Positions 1-8,097 are shown, numbered from the stretch's first letter. The stretch: 64,000 nucleotides of DNA from Bacteroidota bacterium (GCA_021155905.1 JAJNBG010000010.1:1-64000), one strand, 5' to 3'. Numbers and translations: made by a program. The notes: generated from the sequence alone by a model not told the origin.

Positions 1-264
1 GAACGTGCCGAAAAAATAAATGATAAATTTCATTTTATTGTAAGCCGGGCGGTGACAGCTTTTCCGGAATTTTATAACTGGATCCACAAAAAAGTTCTGA
101 AAGATAATTTCAATGATCTTCCAAATGGTATTTTATATCTCAAAGGTGGAGATCTTCGGGAAGAGTTCGGACATCACTACGACAAAGCTGTTTTTTATGA
201 CCTTAAAGATTACTTCAACGAAGAATTTTTTGATACCAAGAAGGTAGTTTATTATAAATTGTAG
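1..264 (+). CDS. rsmG: 16S rRNA (guanine-527-N7) methyltransferase RsmG, 3' part only
   Basis: The reading frame is open from base 1, so the ORF track's start at 52 is only an internal GTG. The frame encodes the C-terminal 87 residues of a protein cut by the window edge. The stretch VSRAVTAFPEF, then NGILYLKGGDL and finally FFDTKKVVYY, is the typical ending of Bacteroidota RsmG (GidB). This is a SAM-dependent enzyme that makes m7G527 in the 16S rRNA decoding region. The N-terminal SAM-binding part lies outside the window. A bidirectional terminator follows about 50 bases downstream. Confidence 0.85.
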   Translation, partial: ERAEKINDKFHFIVSRAVTAFPEFYNWIHKKVLKDNFNDLPNGILYLKGGDLREEFGHHYDKAVFYDLKDYFNEEFFDTKKVVYYKL

Positions 265-300
265 TTTCGTCATTGCGATCGTCCTGATCGGAGAAGCAAT
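265..300. repeat. REP-like intergenic element with GCAAT/ATTGC ends
   Basis: Directly after the rsmG stop there is a GTCATTGCGA...GAAGCAAT stretch. ATTGC (272-276) and GCAAT (296-300) form inverted ends. From memory, sequences of this style (GTCATTGCGAGG...GAAGCAATC) recur between genes in many bacterial genomes, including Bacteroidota. No second copy is visible in this window, so the assignment rests on resemblance. Confidence 0.45.
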
Positions 301-313
301 GTATGATGAAAAT

Positions 314-350
314 AAAAAAGCCTCAACGTTATTCGCTGAGGCTTTTTTTT
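314..350. terminator. Bidirectional intrinsic terminator between rsmG and the aldolase gene
   Basis: AAAGCCTCA pairs with TGAGGCTTT around an 11-base loop, with an A-run on the left and a T-run on the right. It can therefore stop transcripts of rsmG (plus) and of the aldolase gene (minus), which converge here. Confidence 0.85.
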
Positions 351-396
351 GTCAGTTCGAGCTGTTCACACTGAGCGTAGTCGAAGTGCGAGAACA
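351..396. repeat. Dispersed repeat, copy 1 (shares both ends with 43664-43730)
   Basis: The element starts GTCAGTTCGAGCTGT, contains CACTGAGCGTAGTCGAAGTG, and ends GCGAGAACA. CACT and AGTG form an inner hairpin. The copy at 43664-43730 has the same start (GTCAGTTCGTGCTGT), a CCTGAGC core, and the same GCGAGAACA end, but is longer inside. The two copies lie in the same orientation. This is the 'CTGAGCGNAGTCGAAG' type of intergenic repeat that I recall as frequent in Bacteroidota. It lies between the terminator and the aldolase stop codon. Confidence 0.6.
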
Positions 397-403
397 ACGA
401 AAT

Positions 404-1051
404 TTACTTCTTAGCATCTGCTAAAAACTGGGCCAAACCTTTATCCGTTAAAGGGTGGTTCAGTAAAGCAGTAATAGCACTTAATGGAGCAGTGATCACA
501 TCAGCCGCTAATTTGGCACATTGAACAATGTGTAAAGGATGACGGATTGAAGCCGCTAAAATTTCAGTTTCGTAACCGTAGTTATCATAAATCGTTCTGA
601 TATCGTCAATCAGGTCCATACCATCCTGGCTGATATCATCCAAGCGCCCTACGAATGGAGAAACGTATGATGCACCTGCTTTTGCTGCTAATAACGCTTG
701 CCCTGCAGAGAACACAAGTGTACAGTTAGTTTTAATGCCTTTGTCGCTGAAGTATTTAATGGCTTTTAAGCCTTCCTTGATCATCGGGATTTTCACGACG
801 ATGCGTGGATGAAGGTCTGCCAGCATTTCGCCTTCCCGTACCATACCGTCAAAATCGGTAGCGATCACTTCCGCGCTCACATCACCGGTAGTGATATTGC
901 AGATATCCACATAATGTTTCATAATATTGTCCTGTCCTTTAATGCCTTCTTTGGCCATTAAGGATGGGTTTGTCGTAACCCCGTCTAAAACGCCAAGGTC
1001 TTGTGCTTCTTTGATTTGTGCTAAATTCGCTGTATCAATAAAAAATTTCAT
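404..1051 (-). CDS. Transaldolase-like fructose-6-phosphate aldolase (Tal/FSA small family)
   Basis: The 215-residue protein has the full length of the small transaldolase/FSA family, a cytoplasmic (beta/alpha)8 barrel enzyme of the non-oxidative pentose phosphate or dihydroxyacetone metabolism. Visible motifs are FFIDTANL at the N-terminus, VTTNPSL near residue 26, VVKIPM with Lys87 as the Schiff-base lysine, [26 protein letters not shown], and AASIR near residue 167. The start ATG lies right at FFIDTAN, as is usual for the family. Sequence alone does not separate transaldolase from fructose-6-phosphate aldolase. The gene stands alone, divergent from the sirtuin gene. Confidence 0.88.
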   Translation of the reverse strand: MKFFIDTANLAQIKEAQDLGVLDGVTTNPSLMAKEGIKGQDNIMKHYVDICNITTGDVSAEVIATDFDGMVREGEMLADLHPRIVVKIPMIKEGLKAIKYFSDKGIKTNCTLVFSAGQALLAAKAGASYVSPFVGRLDDISQDGMDLIDDIRTIYDNYGYETEILAASIRHPLHIVQCAKLAADVITAPLSAITALLNHPLTDKGLAQFLADAKK

Positions 1052-1141
1052 AGTGGTTATTTTTTTTGTAAATTTAGGATAAGCTAAAGTATATTTTACG
1101 CTTGTTTGTAGTTTGTTTAAAGTTTATTTTTACCCCCAATA

Positions 1142-1837
1142 ATGCCGAAAAAGAAAATAGTTGTTTTTAGTGGAGCCGGGATGAGCGCTGAGAGTGGGAT
1201 CAAGACTTTCAGGGATACAGGCGGTTTATGGGAAGAATATAAGATTGAGGATGTAGCCACTTTTGATGCATGGGAAAGGAATCGCGAACTGGTATTGGAT
1301 TTTTACAACCAGCGCCGCAAGCAGGTAATGAATGCAAAGCCGAATGAAGCTCATTTATTGGTGGCAGAATTACAAAACCATTTTGATGTACAGGTTATTA
1401 CCCAGAATATTGATGACCTGCATGAAAGGGCAGGGAGTAAAAAAGTACTGCATTTACATGGGGAGATTATGAAAGGTCGGAGCACGGCAAAGAATGACCT
1501 GGTATTTCCATTAAAGCACTGGGAAATTAAGTCGGGAGATGTTTGTGAAGTTGGTTCGCAGGTCAGGCCGCATATAGTGTGGTTTGGGGAAGCAGTTCCG
1601 GAAATGGATAAAGCAACCGCACTGGCCGAAGAAGCAGATATTTTTATTACAATCGGGACTTCTTTAAACGTGTATCCGGCAGCTAATTTAATCCACGTGA
1701 TTAAAAACGATGTTCCCAAATACCTGGTTGACCCGGGAGAATTTAATTTAGATTATATCAAAAACCTGAAGGTTATTAAAGCTACGGCGGTTGAAGGCAT
1801 GAAAGTGCTGATGAAAACCCTGAAGGAGTTTGCTTAA
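1142..1837 (+). CDS. cobB: Sir2-family NAD-dependent deacylase, class III (SIRT5-like) type
   Basis: This 231-residue sirtuin removes acyl groups from lysines using NAD. The NAD site GAGMSAESGI lies at residues 11-20, TQNIDDLH at 87-94, and the catalytic His106 in LHLHGE. RPHIVWFGE follows at 142-150, then GTSLNVYPA. Residues Tyr55 and Arg58 (FYNQR) form the YxxR pair that marks desuccinylase/demalonylase-type (class III) sirtuins. The four zinc cysteines of most sirtuins are missing: only one Cys lies between HGE and the FGE motif. It is followed after 27 bases by the DUF2130 gene on the same strand, probably one transcript. Confidence 0.9.
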   Translation: MPKKKIVVFSGAGMSAESGIKTFRDTGGLWEEYKIEDVATFDAWERNRELVLDFYNQRRKQVMNAKPNEAHLLVAELQNHFDVQVITQNIDDLHERAGSKKVLHLHGEIMKGRSTAKNDLVFPLKHWEIKSGDVCEVGSQVRPHIVWFGEAVPEMDKATALAEEADIFITIGTSLNVYPAANLIHVIKNDVPKYLVDPGEFNLDYIKNLKVIKATAVEGMKVLMKTLKEFA

Positions 1838-1864
1838 CTGTCAATAACGTATTAGAAAAGATTA

Positions 1865-3124
1865 ATGAGTAACCCAGCCACTGTTAAATGTCCCAATTGT
1901 AAAACCGAATTCCAATTAGGTGATGCGATCTCCTCTGAAATAGAAGCGAAGATCAAAGCCCGCTATGTAGAGCGTTTCAATAAGGATCAGAAAGAATTAG
2001 CCGATAAAGAAAAACAATATGAGTTGCAGCTGGAACAATTCAAAAAACAGCAGGAAGACCAGGACCGCATCATCGCTGAAAAAGTAAAATTGCAAAAAGC
2101 CGTATTGGAGCAGGAAGCGATTAAGAAAGCTGCTTCAGAGATGCAGCAGCAAATGGATATGATCAATAAACAGCTGACCGAGAAAGAGCAAAAACTAAAG
2201 GAAAGCCAGGCAAAAGAATTAGAATTTATCCTTAAAGAAAAAGAATTAAAAACCAAGGAAGAGGAATTTGAACTGACCCTTCAAAAGAAATTGCAGGCGG
2301 AACGCGAACAATTAGCGGACCAGATCCGCAAGCAGGAATTGGAAAAGAATGCCATCAAAGAAAAAGATCATGAAATAAAATTGATGGAATTGAAAAAGCA
2401 GTTGGAAGATCAGAAGAAATTGACGGAAGAAATGGTTCGAAAACAGGGGCAAGGTTCCATGCAGATGCAAGGTGAAGTGCATGAGTTGGCCCTGGAAGAA
2501 TTATTAAAAAGCACTTTTCCGTTTGATTCCATTGATGAAGTAGGGAAGGGTGTGAAAGGAGCTGATGCCATCCATACCGTTCGTAATCCTTTAGGTCAGG
2601 TATGTGGAAAGATCATTTATGAAAGTAAAAACACCAAAGCTTTTGGAGGAGACTGGATCGATAAATTAAAACATGATATGCGAGCGTCGCAGGCTGACAT
2701 CGCGGTAATTGTGACGGAGACCATGCCTAAAGAAATGGCACGTTTTGGAATGAAAGATGGTGTTTGGGTTTGTGACTTTACAGAAATCAAATCTTTGGCT
2801 TTTGTGTTACGCGACAGTTTAATTAAAATTCACGCGGCACAGTCCAGCCAGGAAAATAAAGGTGATAAAATGAGTATGCTCTATTCTTACTTAACCGGTA
2901 CAGAATTCAGGCAGCAGATAGAAGCGATCGTCGAAGGTTTTACTGAATTACAGTATGGGATCCAACGTGAAAAGAATGCCATGCAAAAGATCTGGAAAGA
3001 GCGCGAAAAACAATTAGAGAAAGTATTGCTCAACACAACCAACTTTTACGGTTCCGTAAAAGGCATTGCAGGCAATGCCATTGGTGATATTAAGTTATTG
3101 GAGTTGGGAGAGGATAAAGAATAG
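1865..3124 (+). CDS. DUF2130 coiled-coil protein with possible PD-(D/E)XK nuclease fold
   Basis: The 419-residue protein has three parts: a CPNC mini zinc-binding motif at residues 9-12, a long charged coiled coil (about 35-200), and a conserved C-terminal DUF2130 domain (about 200-400). In that domain GE (203-204), Asp234 in KGAD and Glu253-x-Lys255 in YESK have the spacing of a PD-(D/E)XK nuclease core. The plan recalls RmuC, which also pairs a coiled coil with such a fold. The family has no proven function that I know of. No signal peptide or membrane segment is seen. It follows the sirtuin gene closely and converges with the phosphatase gene 13 bases away. Confidence 0.75.
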   Translation: MSNPATVKCPNCKTEFQLGDAISSEIEAKIKARYVERFNKDQKELADKEKQYELQLEQFKKQQEDQDRIIAEKVKLQKAVLEQEAIKKAASEMQQQMDMINKQLTEKEQKLKESQAKELEFILKEKELKTKEEEFELTLQKKLQAEREQLADQIRKQELEKNAIKEKDHEIKLMELKKQLEDQKKLTEEMVRKQGQGSMQMQGEVHELALEELLKSTFPFDSIDEVGKGVKGADAIHTVRNPLGQVCGKIIYESKNTKAFGGDWIDKLKHDMRASQADIAVIVTETMPKEMARFGMKDGVWVCDFTEIKSLAFVLRDSLIKIHAAQSSQENKGDKMSMLYSYLTGTEFRQQIEAIVEGFTELQYGIQREKNAMQKIWKEREKQLEKVLLNTTNFYGSVKGIAGNAIGDIKLLELGEDKE

Positions 3125-3137
3125 ATTTGCATTCTAT

Positions 3138-5498
3138 TTATACTCTGATCCCAATCACACAGATATCATCAACCTGCTCCAGCCCACCTTTCCAGCTATC
3201 GAGCGAGTTCTTAAGTTTTTCTTTCTGATCTGTCATTGGTAAATGAGCGATACCCTTTAATAATTCTTTTAATTGTTTGTACATGAATTTTTTTCCTTTT
3301 GGTCCGCCAAACTGATCAGGTAAACCATCCGTTAAGGTATATACCATATCTCCTCTTAGTAAAGACACAGAGTGTTGAGTAAATGGCACCTGGTCTTTGT
3401 CATGTTTACCAACAGGCATTTTATCGGAAGGTAGTTCGATGAGTTCTACATCCCACGGTCCGCTACCATCCCCTTCAAAGTGGGAATTAGAGCGAACTAT
3501 CCAAACCGGGTTATTGGCTGCCGCATACGTCAATTTGCTTTTGGCAAAGTCAAAGCAAATCAAACTGCAATCCATCCCGTCTTTGCCACCTTCTTCACTA
3601 CCATCTTTCTTTAGACGCTCAATAATTTTTGCGCGCGTGTGGTTTAAGATTTCGGCAGGTTCAGTCAGTTTTTCCTGCTCGACGGCTTTTTCCAGACAGG
3701 AAATATTTAAGATACTCATAATGGCTCCGGGAACACCATGCCCGGTGCTGTCTGCGGTGGCTAATGCAAAATTTCCATTATTTAATTGAGAAGCCCAATA
3801 GAAGTCACCGCTGACCACATCTTTTGGTTGGAAAAATACGAAATAAGAATCTTCTGTTCCCGGCTTTGTGTGTGCCGGAAGGTTATCATTCAGCATTTCT
3901 TTGGATGCCAAAAAACTGCGCTGGATGCGCTCAGCGTAAGTGATACTATCGGTTATTTCTTTATGTTTTTCTTCTACTAAGTGTTTTTGGTGCGTGATGA
4001 TTTCGTTTTGTTTTTGTGTTTCAATCTCTTTGAGTTCGATAATTTTCTTTTGTTGATTGGTTACCCTGAAACGGTTTACCATAAATCCGGCAAAAACCAA
4101 TACAAGGACCATACCACCGTATAGCGCATAATTCTTTGTTCTTGCCTGCTTCAGCTGAGCATCCTGCGCAATCAGTTGTGCATTCTTTACTTTCTGTTTT
4201 TCGGCATTTTTAATACTGTCAGCAGCTACCTTCTTCTCATAATCATACTGAAACTGTTTTTTGACAGAAGCTTTTTTAGTTTCTGCATTACTAATACTAT
4301 CATTCATTTGCATTTCCAATTCATACATGGTCAAGGCATCGCTGAATTTGTTTTGTTTTTTATAAATGGATTTTAGAAGAGAAGCCGCTCTTTTGATATT
4401 ATCCGGGTAACCAATTTCGCGGGCTGACTGTAGACTTTTGTTCGCATACTTTTCCGCCTCAACTACTTTTCCTTGTTTTAATAAAATAGTCCCAATGTCT
4501 TTCAAGGCGTTGGTTGAGCCATATTTATTTCCAATCTCTTCAAAGATTACCAAACTTCTTTGAAATTGTGTCAAAGAGGATGTTAAATCTCCTTTGTTTA
4601 AGAAAATGGATCCTATGGCATTGAGGCAGGAAGCAATTCCTTCCTGGTAATCAATTTCTTCACAACGTTTTAAGCTTTCATTAAAGTAATGCAGGGCTTT
4701 TGAATCGTCTTTACTGCTTAAGTGCAAATACCCAATGTTATTTAATGTAAAAGCGATGCCTGATTTGTCCTGAATTTCAGTATACAATTTCAATGCACGC
4801 TGATAGTACTCGAGTGCCTTCATCGGATCGTCCTGGTTCACATATATGTATCCCATATTGTTTAATGTGAGTGCGGTTCCTTCTTTGTCATTAATTCTTT
4901 CCTGAATCTTCAAAGCTCTGTGATAATATTCCAGTCCTTTAGGAATATCACCCTGGTTTTCATAGACCCCACCAATATTAGTTAGAGATGTGGCCAGACC
5001 TTTCTGATCTTTTATTTTCTCTCTGATTGCAATACTTTTCTGAAAGTATTCGATGGCTTTTTCGGTGTTCCCTTCATGGTCATAAAAGATTGCGATGTGG
5101 TTCAGTGAATTTGCAATTCCCTCGTCATCATTAATCTCTTCGCTGATTTTTAAACTTTTGTTCCGGTATTCTCTGGTTTTATCAATGTCCCCCTGCTCAT
5201 CAGCAAGGTAACTTTTGTTATTATATCCAACGGCAAGATGTTTCAGGTATTTTTTTTTATCGTTGGGATTAGATGCACTGGCCGCCGCTTTCTCCGATAG
5301 ATTAATCAATTGATCGTTGTACTCGCTCCAACGCTTGGAATCTTTCTCGGAGTTAATCAATTCATTTAAAAGATTGCAGCGGGTCGTATCGTGTTTTGCT
5401 TTTTTAAGTTCTTGTTTTAGGGAATCAATATTTTTGTCCTGGGCATCAAGGCTCAGTAAACTTAATAACATCCAGATGACCACAAGGATCCGTTTCAT
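3138..5498 (-). CDS. TPR sensor / SpoIIE-type PP2C phosphatase, membrane anchored
   Basis: The 786-residue protein has a signal peptide (1-19). TPR repeats follow at a nearly exact 40-residue period (about 100-400), each with a GIA..LNNIG.. core. Next come a coiled segment, one membrane helix (about 457-475), a short coiled linker, and a SpoIIE/PP2C phosphatase domain (about 515-786). Metal-site acidic residues are seen in SGDFYW (Asp565), TADSTGHG (Asp583), LTDGLPDQFG and VDDICVIG. The TPR part would face the periplasm and the phosphatase the cytoplasm. SpoIIE domains dephosphorylate STAS-type proteins in partner-switching pathways; the substrate here is unknown. A second protein with the same phosphatase end lies at 11615-14764. 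Confidence 0.9.
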   Translation of the reverse strand: MKRILVVIWMLLSLLSLDAQDKNIDSLKQELKKAKHDTTRCNLLNELINSEKDSKRWSEYNDQLINLSEKAAASASNPNDKKKYLKHLAVGYNNKSYLADEQGDIDKTREYRNKSLKISEEINDDEGIANSLNHIAIFYDHEGNTEKAIEYFQKSIAIREKIKDQKGLATSLTNIGGVYENQGDIPKGLEYYHRALKIQERINDKEGTALTLNNMGYIYVNQDDPMKALEYYQRALKLYTEIQDKSGIAFTLNNIGYLHLSSKDDSKALHYFNESLKRCEEIDYQEGIASCLNAIGSIFLNKGDLTSSLTQFQRSLVIFEEIGNKYGSTNALKDIGTILLKQGKVVEAEKYANKSLQSAREIGYPDNIKRAASLLKSIYKKQNKFSDALTMYELEMQMNDSISNAETKKASVKKQFQYDYEKKVAADSIKNAEKQKVKNAQLIAQDAQLKQARTKNYALYGGMVLVLVFAGFMVNRFRVTNQQKKIIELKEIETQKQNEIITHQKHLVEEKHKEITDSITYAERIQRSFLASKEMLNDNLPAHTKPGTEDSYFVFFQPKDVVSGDFYWASQLNNGNFALATADSTGHGVPGAIMSILNISCLEKAVEQEKLTEPAEILNHTRAKIIERLKKDGSEEGGKDGMDCSLICFDFAKSKLTYAAANNPVWIVRSNSHFEGDGSGPWDVELIELPSDKMPVGKHDKDQVPFTQHSVSLLRGDMVYTLTDGLPDQFGGPKGKKFMYKQLKELLKGIAHLPMTDQKEKLKNSLDSWKGGLEQVDDICVIGIRV

Positions 5499-5525
5499 AC
5501 AGTATGATTTATCTTTAATATATTT

Positions 5526-5555
5526 TAAAGATAGTCGTTTGTCCGCGTTTCCAAA
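5526..5555 (-). promoter_or_regulatory. Bacteroidota promoter for the TPR/SpoIIE gene
   Basis: Read on the minus strand, TTTG, 18 bases, then TATCTTTA. This is close to the Bacteroidota consensus TTTG-N19-TAnnTTTG and is followed about 28 bases later by the ATG at 5498. Confidence 0.5.
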
Positions 5556-5586
5556 TGAAAGTAGTCAGCAAATTATGAAGATTTCT

Positions 5587-6102
5587 TTATACTTTATCAA
5601 CCAGTTCGCTATAGGATTTATCAATTAATTGAAATTGTTCGAGTTCAAAAAAATGGAAATATTGATCACATTGTTCTTTCAGTTTCTCTATGCTGAAAGT
5701 ATTATTATTGTCAATCGCTTCCACTTCAATAAAGGTTCCCAGTCCTTTCACAGTGTCAAAATGAAATTTGATGTTATCGATGAAATAAATCCGGCGTTTC
5801 TTATCTACCACAGTTTTTATTCCCAATTGTAAGCTGAGAATATTTTTTAAAGCAGGGTTCGGTTGGTGTTGGTATAGAATGATATCCGAGCGTTTGGCTT
5901 CAGAGGTATTTTCTCGATTGTAATGGATCAAAGAATTTTCAATATTTCCTTCGCGTAATTTTAAGCGACCTGTTGCCGCATTAAAGTAAGTATCAATTTG
6001 GTGATCGGTGCCTTTGAAAAGAGGATTGAGTCTTAACAATTTATTTTCATAGGGTTCAAGGTTGTCTACTTTTGCTTTGAATTCAAAATTCTTAATGTTC
6101 AT
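5587..6102 (-). CDS. CYTH-domain protein (class IV adenylyl cyclase CyaB-like)
   Basis: The 171-residue protein matches the CYTH fold of CyaB-type enzymes. It starts NFEFKAKV, a variant of the ExExK signature. It then has QIDTYFNAATGRLKLREG (residues 36-53), LIHYNR, a basic KKRRIYF stretch and FIEVEAI near residue 125. CYTH proteins bind triphosphates and act as adenylyl cyclases, thiamine-triphosphatases or polyphosphatases. The residues do not tell which applies. It lies 9 bases downstream of the metallo-beta-lactamase gene on the same strand, so they may share a transcript, though no functional link is evident. Confidence 0.75.
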   Translation of the reverse strand: MNIKNFEFKAKVDNLEPYENKLLRLNPLFKGTDHQIDTYFNAATGRLKLREGNIENSLIHYNRENTSEAKRSDIILYQHQPNPALKNILSLQLGIKTVVDKKRRIYFIDNIKFHFDTVKGLGTFIEVEAIDNNNTFSIEKLKEQCDQYFHFFELEQFQLIDKSYSELVDKV

Positions 6103-6111
6103 ACTTGTGTT

Positions 6112-6825
6112 TTATTTATGTTCCTTTAATAATTTCAAAGTATGGTCAATTGATTTTAAGCTCCTCCAGCTCTGGTGACCCGGAATGATAAACTTTGGAC
6201 TCGCACAATGCTTTTTAATACGATTCAATGACTTTGGCCATTCAGACAGGTTCGCTTCTTTCACATAACCGAGGTCGGCGGCTTCCATACTTTTAATGGC
6301 GCAGCCACCATGCAGAATTTTTTCTTTTGGGAACCAGATCACAATATTGTCTTTCGTGTGGCCTTCTCCCGGATAATACGTTTCAAAAGAATATTGTCCC
6401 AGGGTGAAAGTGGTGTCCTTACTGAATAAAAACTCCGCTCGCTTTTCTCCGGTTTTTTCAGAGATGACATCGGTTTGTTTGCTCGTATAGGTTTTAATGC
6501 CTTTCTGTTTGTAGTATTCCAGACCAGCACTGCGGTCTTCGTGTGAGTGGGTGGCAATACATAAAACAACTTTTTGGCGATGCCTGTTTTCAATACTGTC
6601 GAGCAGAGGTTGAAATTGTATCGTGTCCCAGGGTGTGTCGATTATAATCACCCCTTTATTGGTGACCACATACGAACCATTCGCAGAGACTGGAGTTCCC
6701 TTGTATGCTTTGTAAGTAGTATAGACGTAGAAGTCGCCGGTGAGATGGGAGATTTTCAGACCAGGTGTTTGCGCGAAGAGAGATATAGAGAAAAGTAGAG
6801 TGATTAAAAAATGGATTGCTTTCAT
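6112..6825 (-). CDS. Subclass B1 metallo-beta-lactamase (BlaB/JOHN-like)
   Basis: The 237-residue secreted zinc hydrolase resembles the chromosomal B1 enzymes of Flavobacterium-type bacteria. All zinc ligands are visible: HSHED (site 1 His pair and site 2 Asp), GHTKDN, the B1 cysteine in GGCAIKS, and the final His in IPGHQSW. DLGYVKEANL is also typical of the B1 group. I start at the second Met (6825), which gives a clean signal peptide MKAIHFLITLLF..SLFAQ. The track's start at 6864 would translate through a terminator hairpin at 6840-6877. B1 members break down penicillins, cephalosporins and carbapenems, but activity here is only inferred. Confidence 0.88.
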   Translation of the reverse strand: MKAIHFLITLLFSISLFAQTPGLKISHLTGDFYVYTTYKAYKGTPVSANGSYVVTNKGVIIIDTPWDTIQFQPLLDSIENRHRQKVVLCIATHSHEDRSAGLEYYKQKGIKTYTSKQTDVISEKTGEKRAEFLFSKDTTFTLGQYSFETYYPGEGHTKDNIVIWFPKEKILHGGCAIKSMEAADLGYVKEANLSEWPKSLNRIKKHCASPKFIIPGHQSWRSLKSIDHTLKLLKEHK

Positions 6826-6839
6826 AATATTTTTATGGC

Positions 6840-6877
6840 AAAAAAATCCCCTTGTGATGAGCAAGGGGATTTTTTTA
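6840..6877 (-). terminator. Intrinsic terminator of the M23/LysM peptidase gene
   Basis: On the minus strand AAATCCCCTTG pairs with CAAGGGGATTT around a short loop, followed by a T-run. It lies between the peptidase stop (6894) and the lactamase ATG (6825), so it argues against the longer lactamase ORF and for a separate lactamase promoter. Confidence 0.85.
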
Positions 6878-6893
6878 GAAAATGTATTAAGAG

Positions 6894-7931
6894 TTAAATT
6901 TTTAATTTTTGTCCCGGGCGCAATACTTTGCTTTGTTTGATGCCGTTCTTTTTACAAATAGCTTTAATTGAGGTGTGGTTACGCTGCGCTATTCGGCCAA
7001 GTGTATCTCCCTTTCTCACTGTGATTACTTTACCATGCTTGGATTTAGATCCGGTCACGCGGGTTAAGTTCAAATCTTTTTTCTGGCGGCTGTGTAATGC
7101 TCTTAAATCGTATTTTGTTTCCACATCCGATTTGGTAATCAGGCATTCATTTCTTTTTAACGTTCCGGTTGCAAAGTCAATGAAGTCTTCGGCATCAATT
7201 GCCTGTCCTAAATAACGCATCTCAAAATGCAGATGGGAACCAAATGAATGCCCCGTGTTTCCGCCTAAACCAATAATCTGTCCGGCTTCCAACATTTGAC
7301 CAGCTTCTACTAATATTTTGGATAAATGTGCGTAAACCGTTTCCAATCCGTTTTTATGGCGAATAATAACTACGTTTCCATAACTGCGGTTCAGTTTCGC
7401 AATACGCACCATACCATCAAAGGCAGCCATCACCGTATCACCGGTTTCTAAATCAATGTCTGTTCCGTAATGTGGTCTTCTTTTTCTCCAGCCAAACTCA
7501 GAAGTAACATTTCCGGTGAATGGTAATACGAAGCCGCAATCGGTTGGTTCTGTTAATCTTACAAGCGCGGAGTCGTGTTTAAAACTTTCGGCAAAAGAAT
7601 AAGGATGTATAACCGCCGTGTCCCAGGAAGAATACAAGTCATTTGAAGGAAAAGCTAACAGGGAGTCAACTTCCTCATTTTCATGTTCTTCGTGTTCGTC
7701 AGATGTAAGTACTAAAAGGGCAGGGTTTATAGAAGTTTTGGTAGTATCGTCTCTTTTTGCAACTTTCTTTTTTCCATCGTCTTTTACCGGTTTTTCATCA
7801 GGGTTAAGGACGGAGAATGAAAATAGAGATTTTGGCCCGTTATTTGCTTTATCAGTAGCAGGTGAAAACGCGCTTAACATCAATGATGCAGACATCATGA
7901 TAAATAAAGCGGGTATTTTTTTTCTGTTCAC
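6894..7931 (-). CDS. M23-family peptidoglycan endopeptidase with C-terminal LysM
   Basis: The 345-residue envelope protein has a signal peptide (MNRKKIPALFIMMSASLMLSAFS). The M23 domain spans about 130-260, with zinc ligands in HYGTDID and HLHFEMRY and the glycine-rich GNVVIIRHKNG. One LysM domain lies at about 298-345 (VRKGDTLGRIAQRN...LRPGQKLKI). M23 enzymes cut peptide cross-links in peptidoglycan and LysM binds glycan strands, so the protein probably works on the cell wall in the periplasm. Because both zinc motifs are intact, it should be an active enzyme rather than an EnvC-like activator. The start codon is GTG. Confidence 0.88.
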   Translation of the reverse strand: MNRKKIPALFIMMSASLMLSAFSPATDKANNGPKSLFSFSVLNPDEKPVKDDGKKKVAKRDDTTKTSINPALLVLTSDEHEEHENEEVDSLLAFPSNDLYSSWDTAVIHPYSFAESFKHDSALVRLTEPTDCGFVLPFTGNVTSEFGWRKRRPHYGTDIDLETGDTVMAAFDGMVRIAKLNRSYGNVVIIRHKNGLETVYAHLSKILVEAGQMLEAGQIIGLGGNTGHSFGSHLHFEMRYLGQAIDAEDFIDFATGTLKRNECLITKSDVETKYDLRALHSRQKKDLNLTRVTGSKSKHGKVITVRKGDTLGRIAQRNHTSIKAICKKNGIKQSKVLRPGQKLKI

Positions 7932-7956
7932 TACTGGTATAAAATTTCAAGGTTTG

Positions 7957-7987
7957 CAAATATGTTGGTTTTTTTGATAAAAGCAAG
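7957..7987 (-). promoter_or_regulatory. Possible promoter of the M23/LysM gene
   Basis: On the minus strand CTTG, exactly 19 bases, then CATATTTG. This is the Bacteroidota spacing with one mismatch in each box. It lies about 26 bases before the GTG start. Confidence 0.35.
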
Positions 7988-8097
7988 TGTTAAATGCTGT
8001 TAATGGCATTTAAGTTATTAACAAATGTCAAAATGTTACATTCTTTACATCATTTAACTCTTGAAATTCGATAAAAGTTACAGGAAATGCAAAAAAT

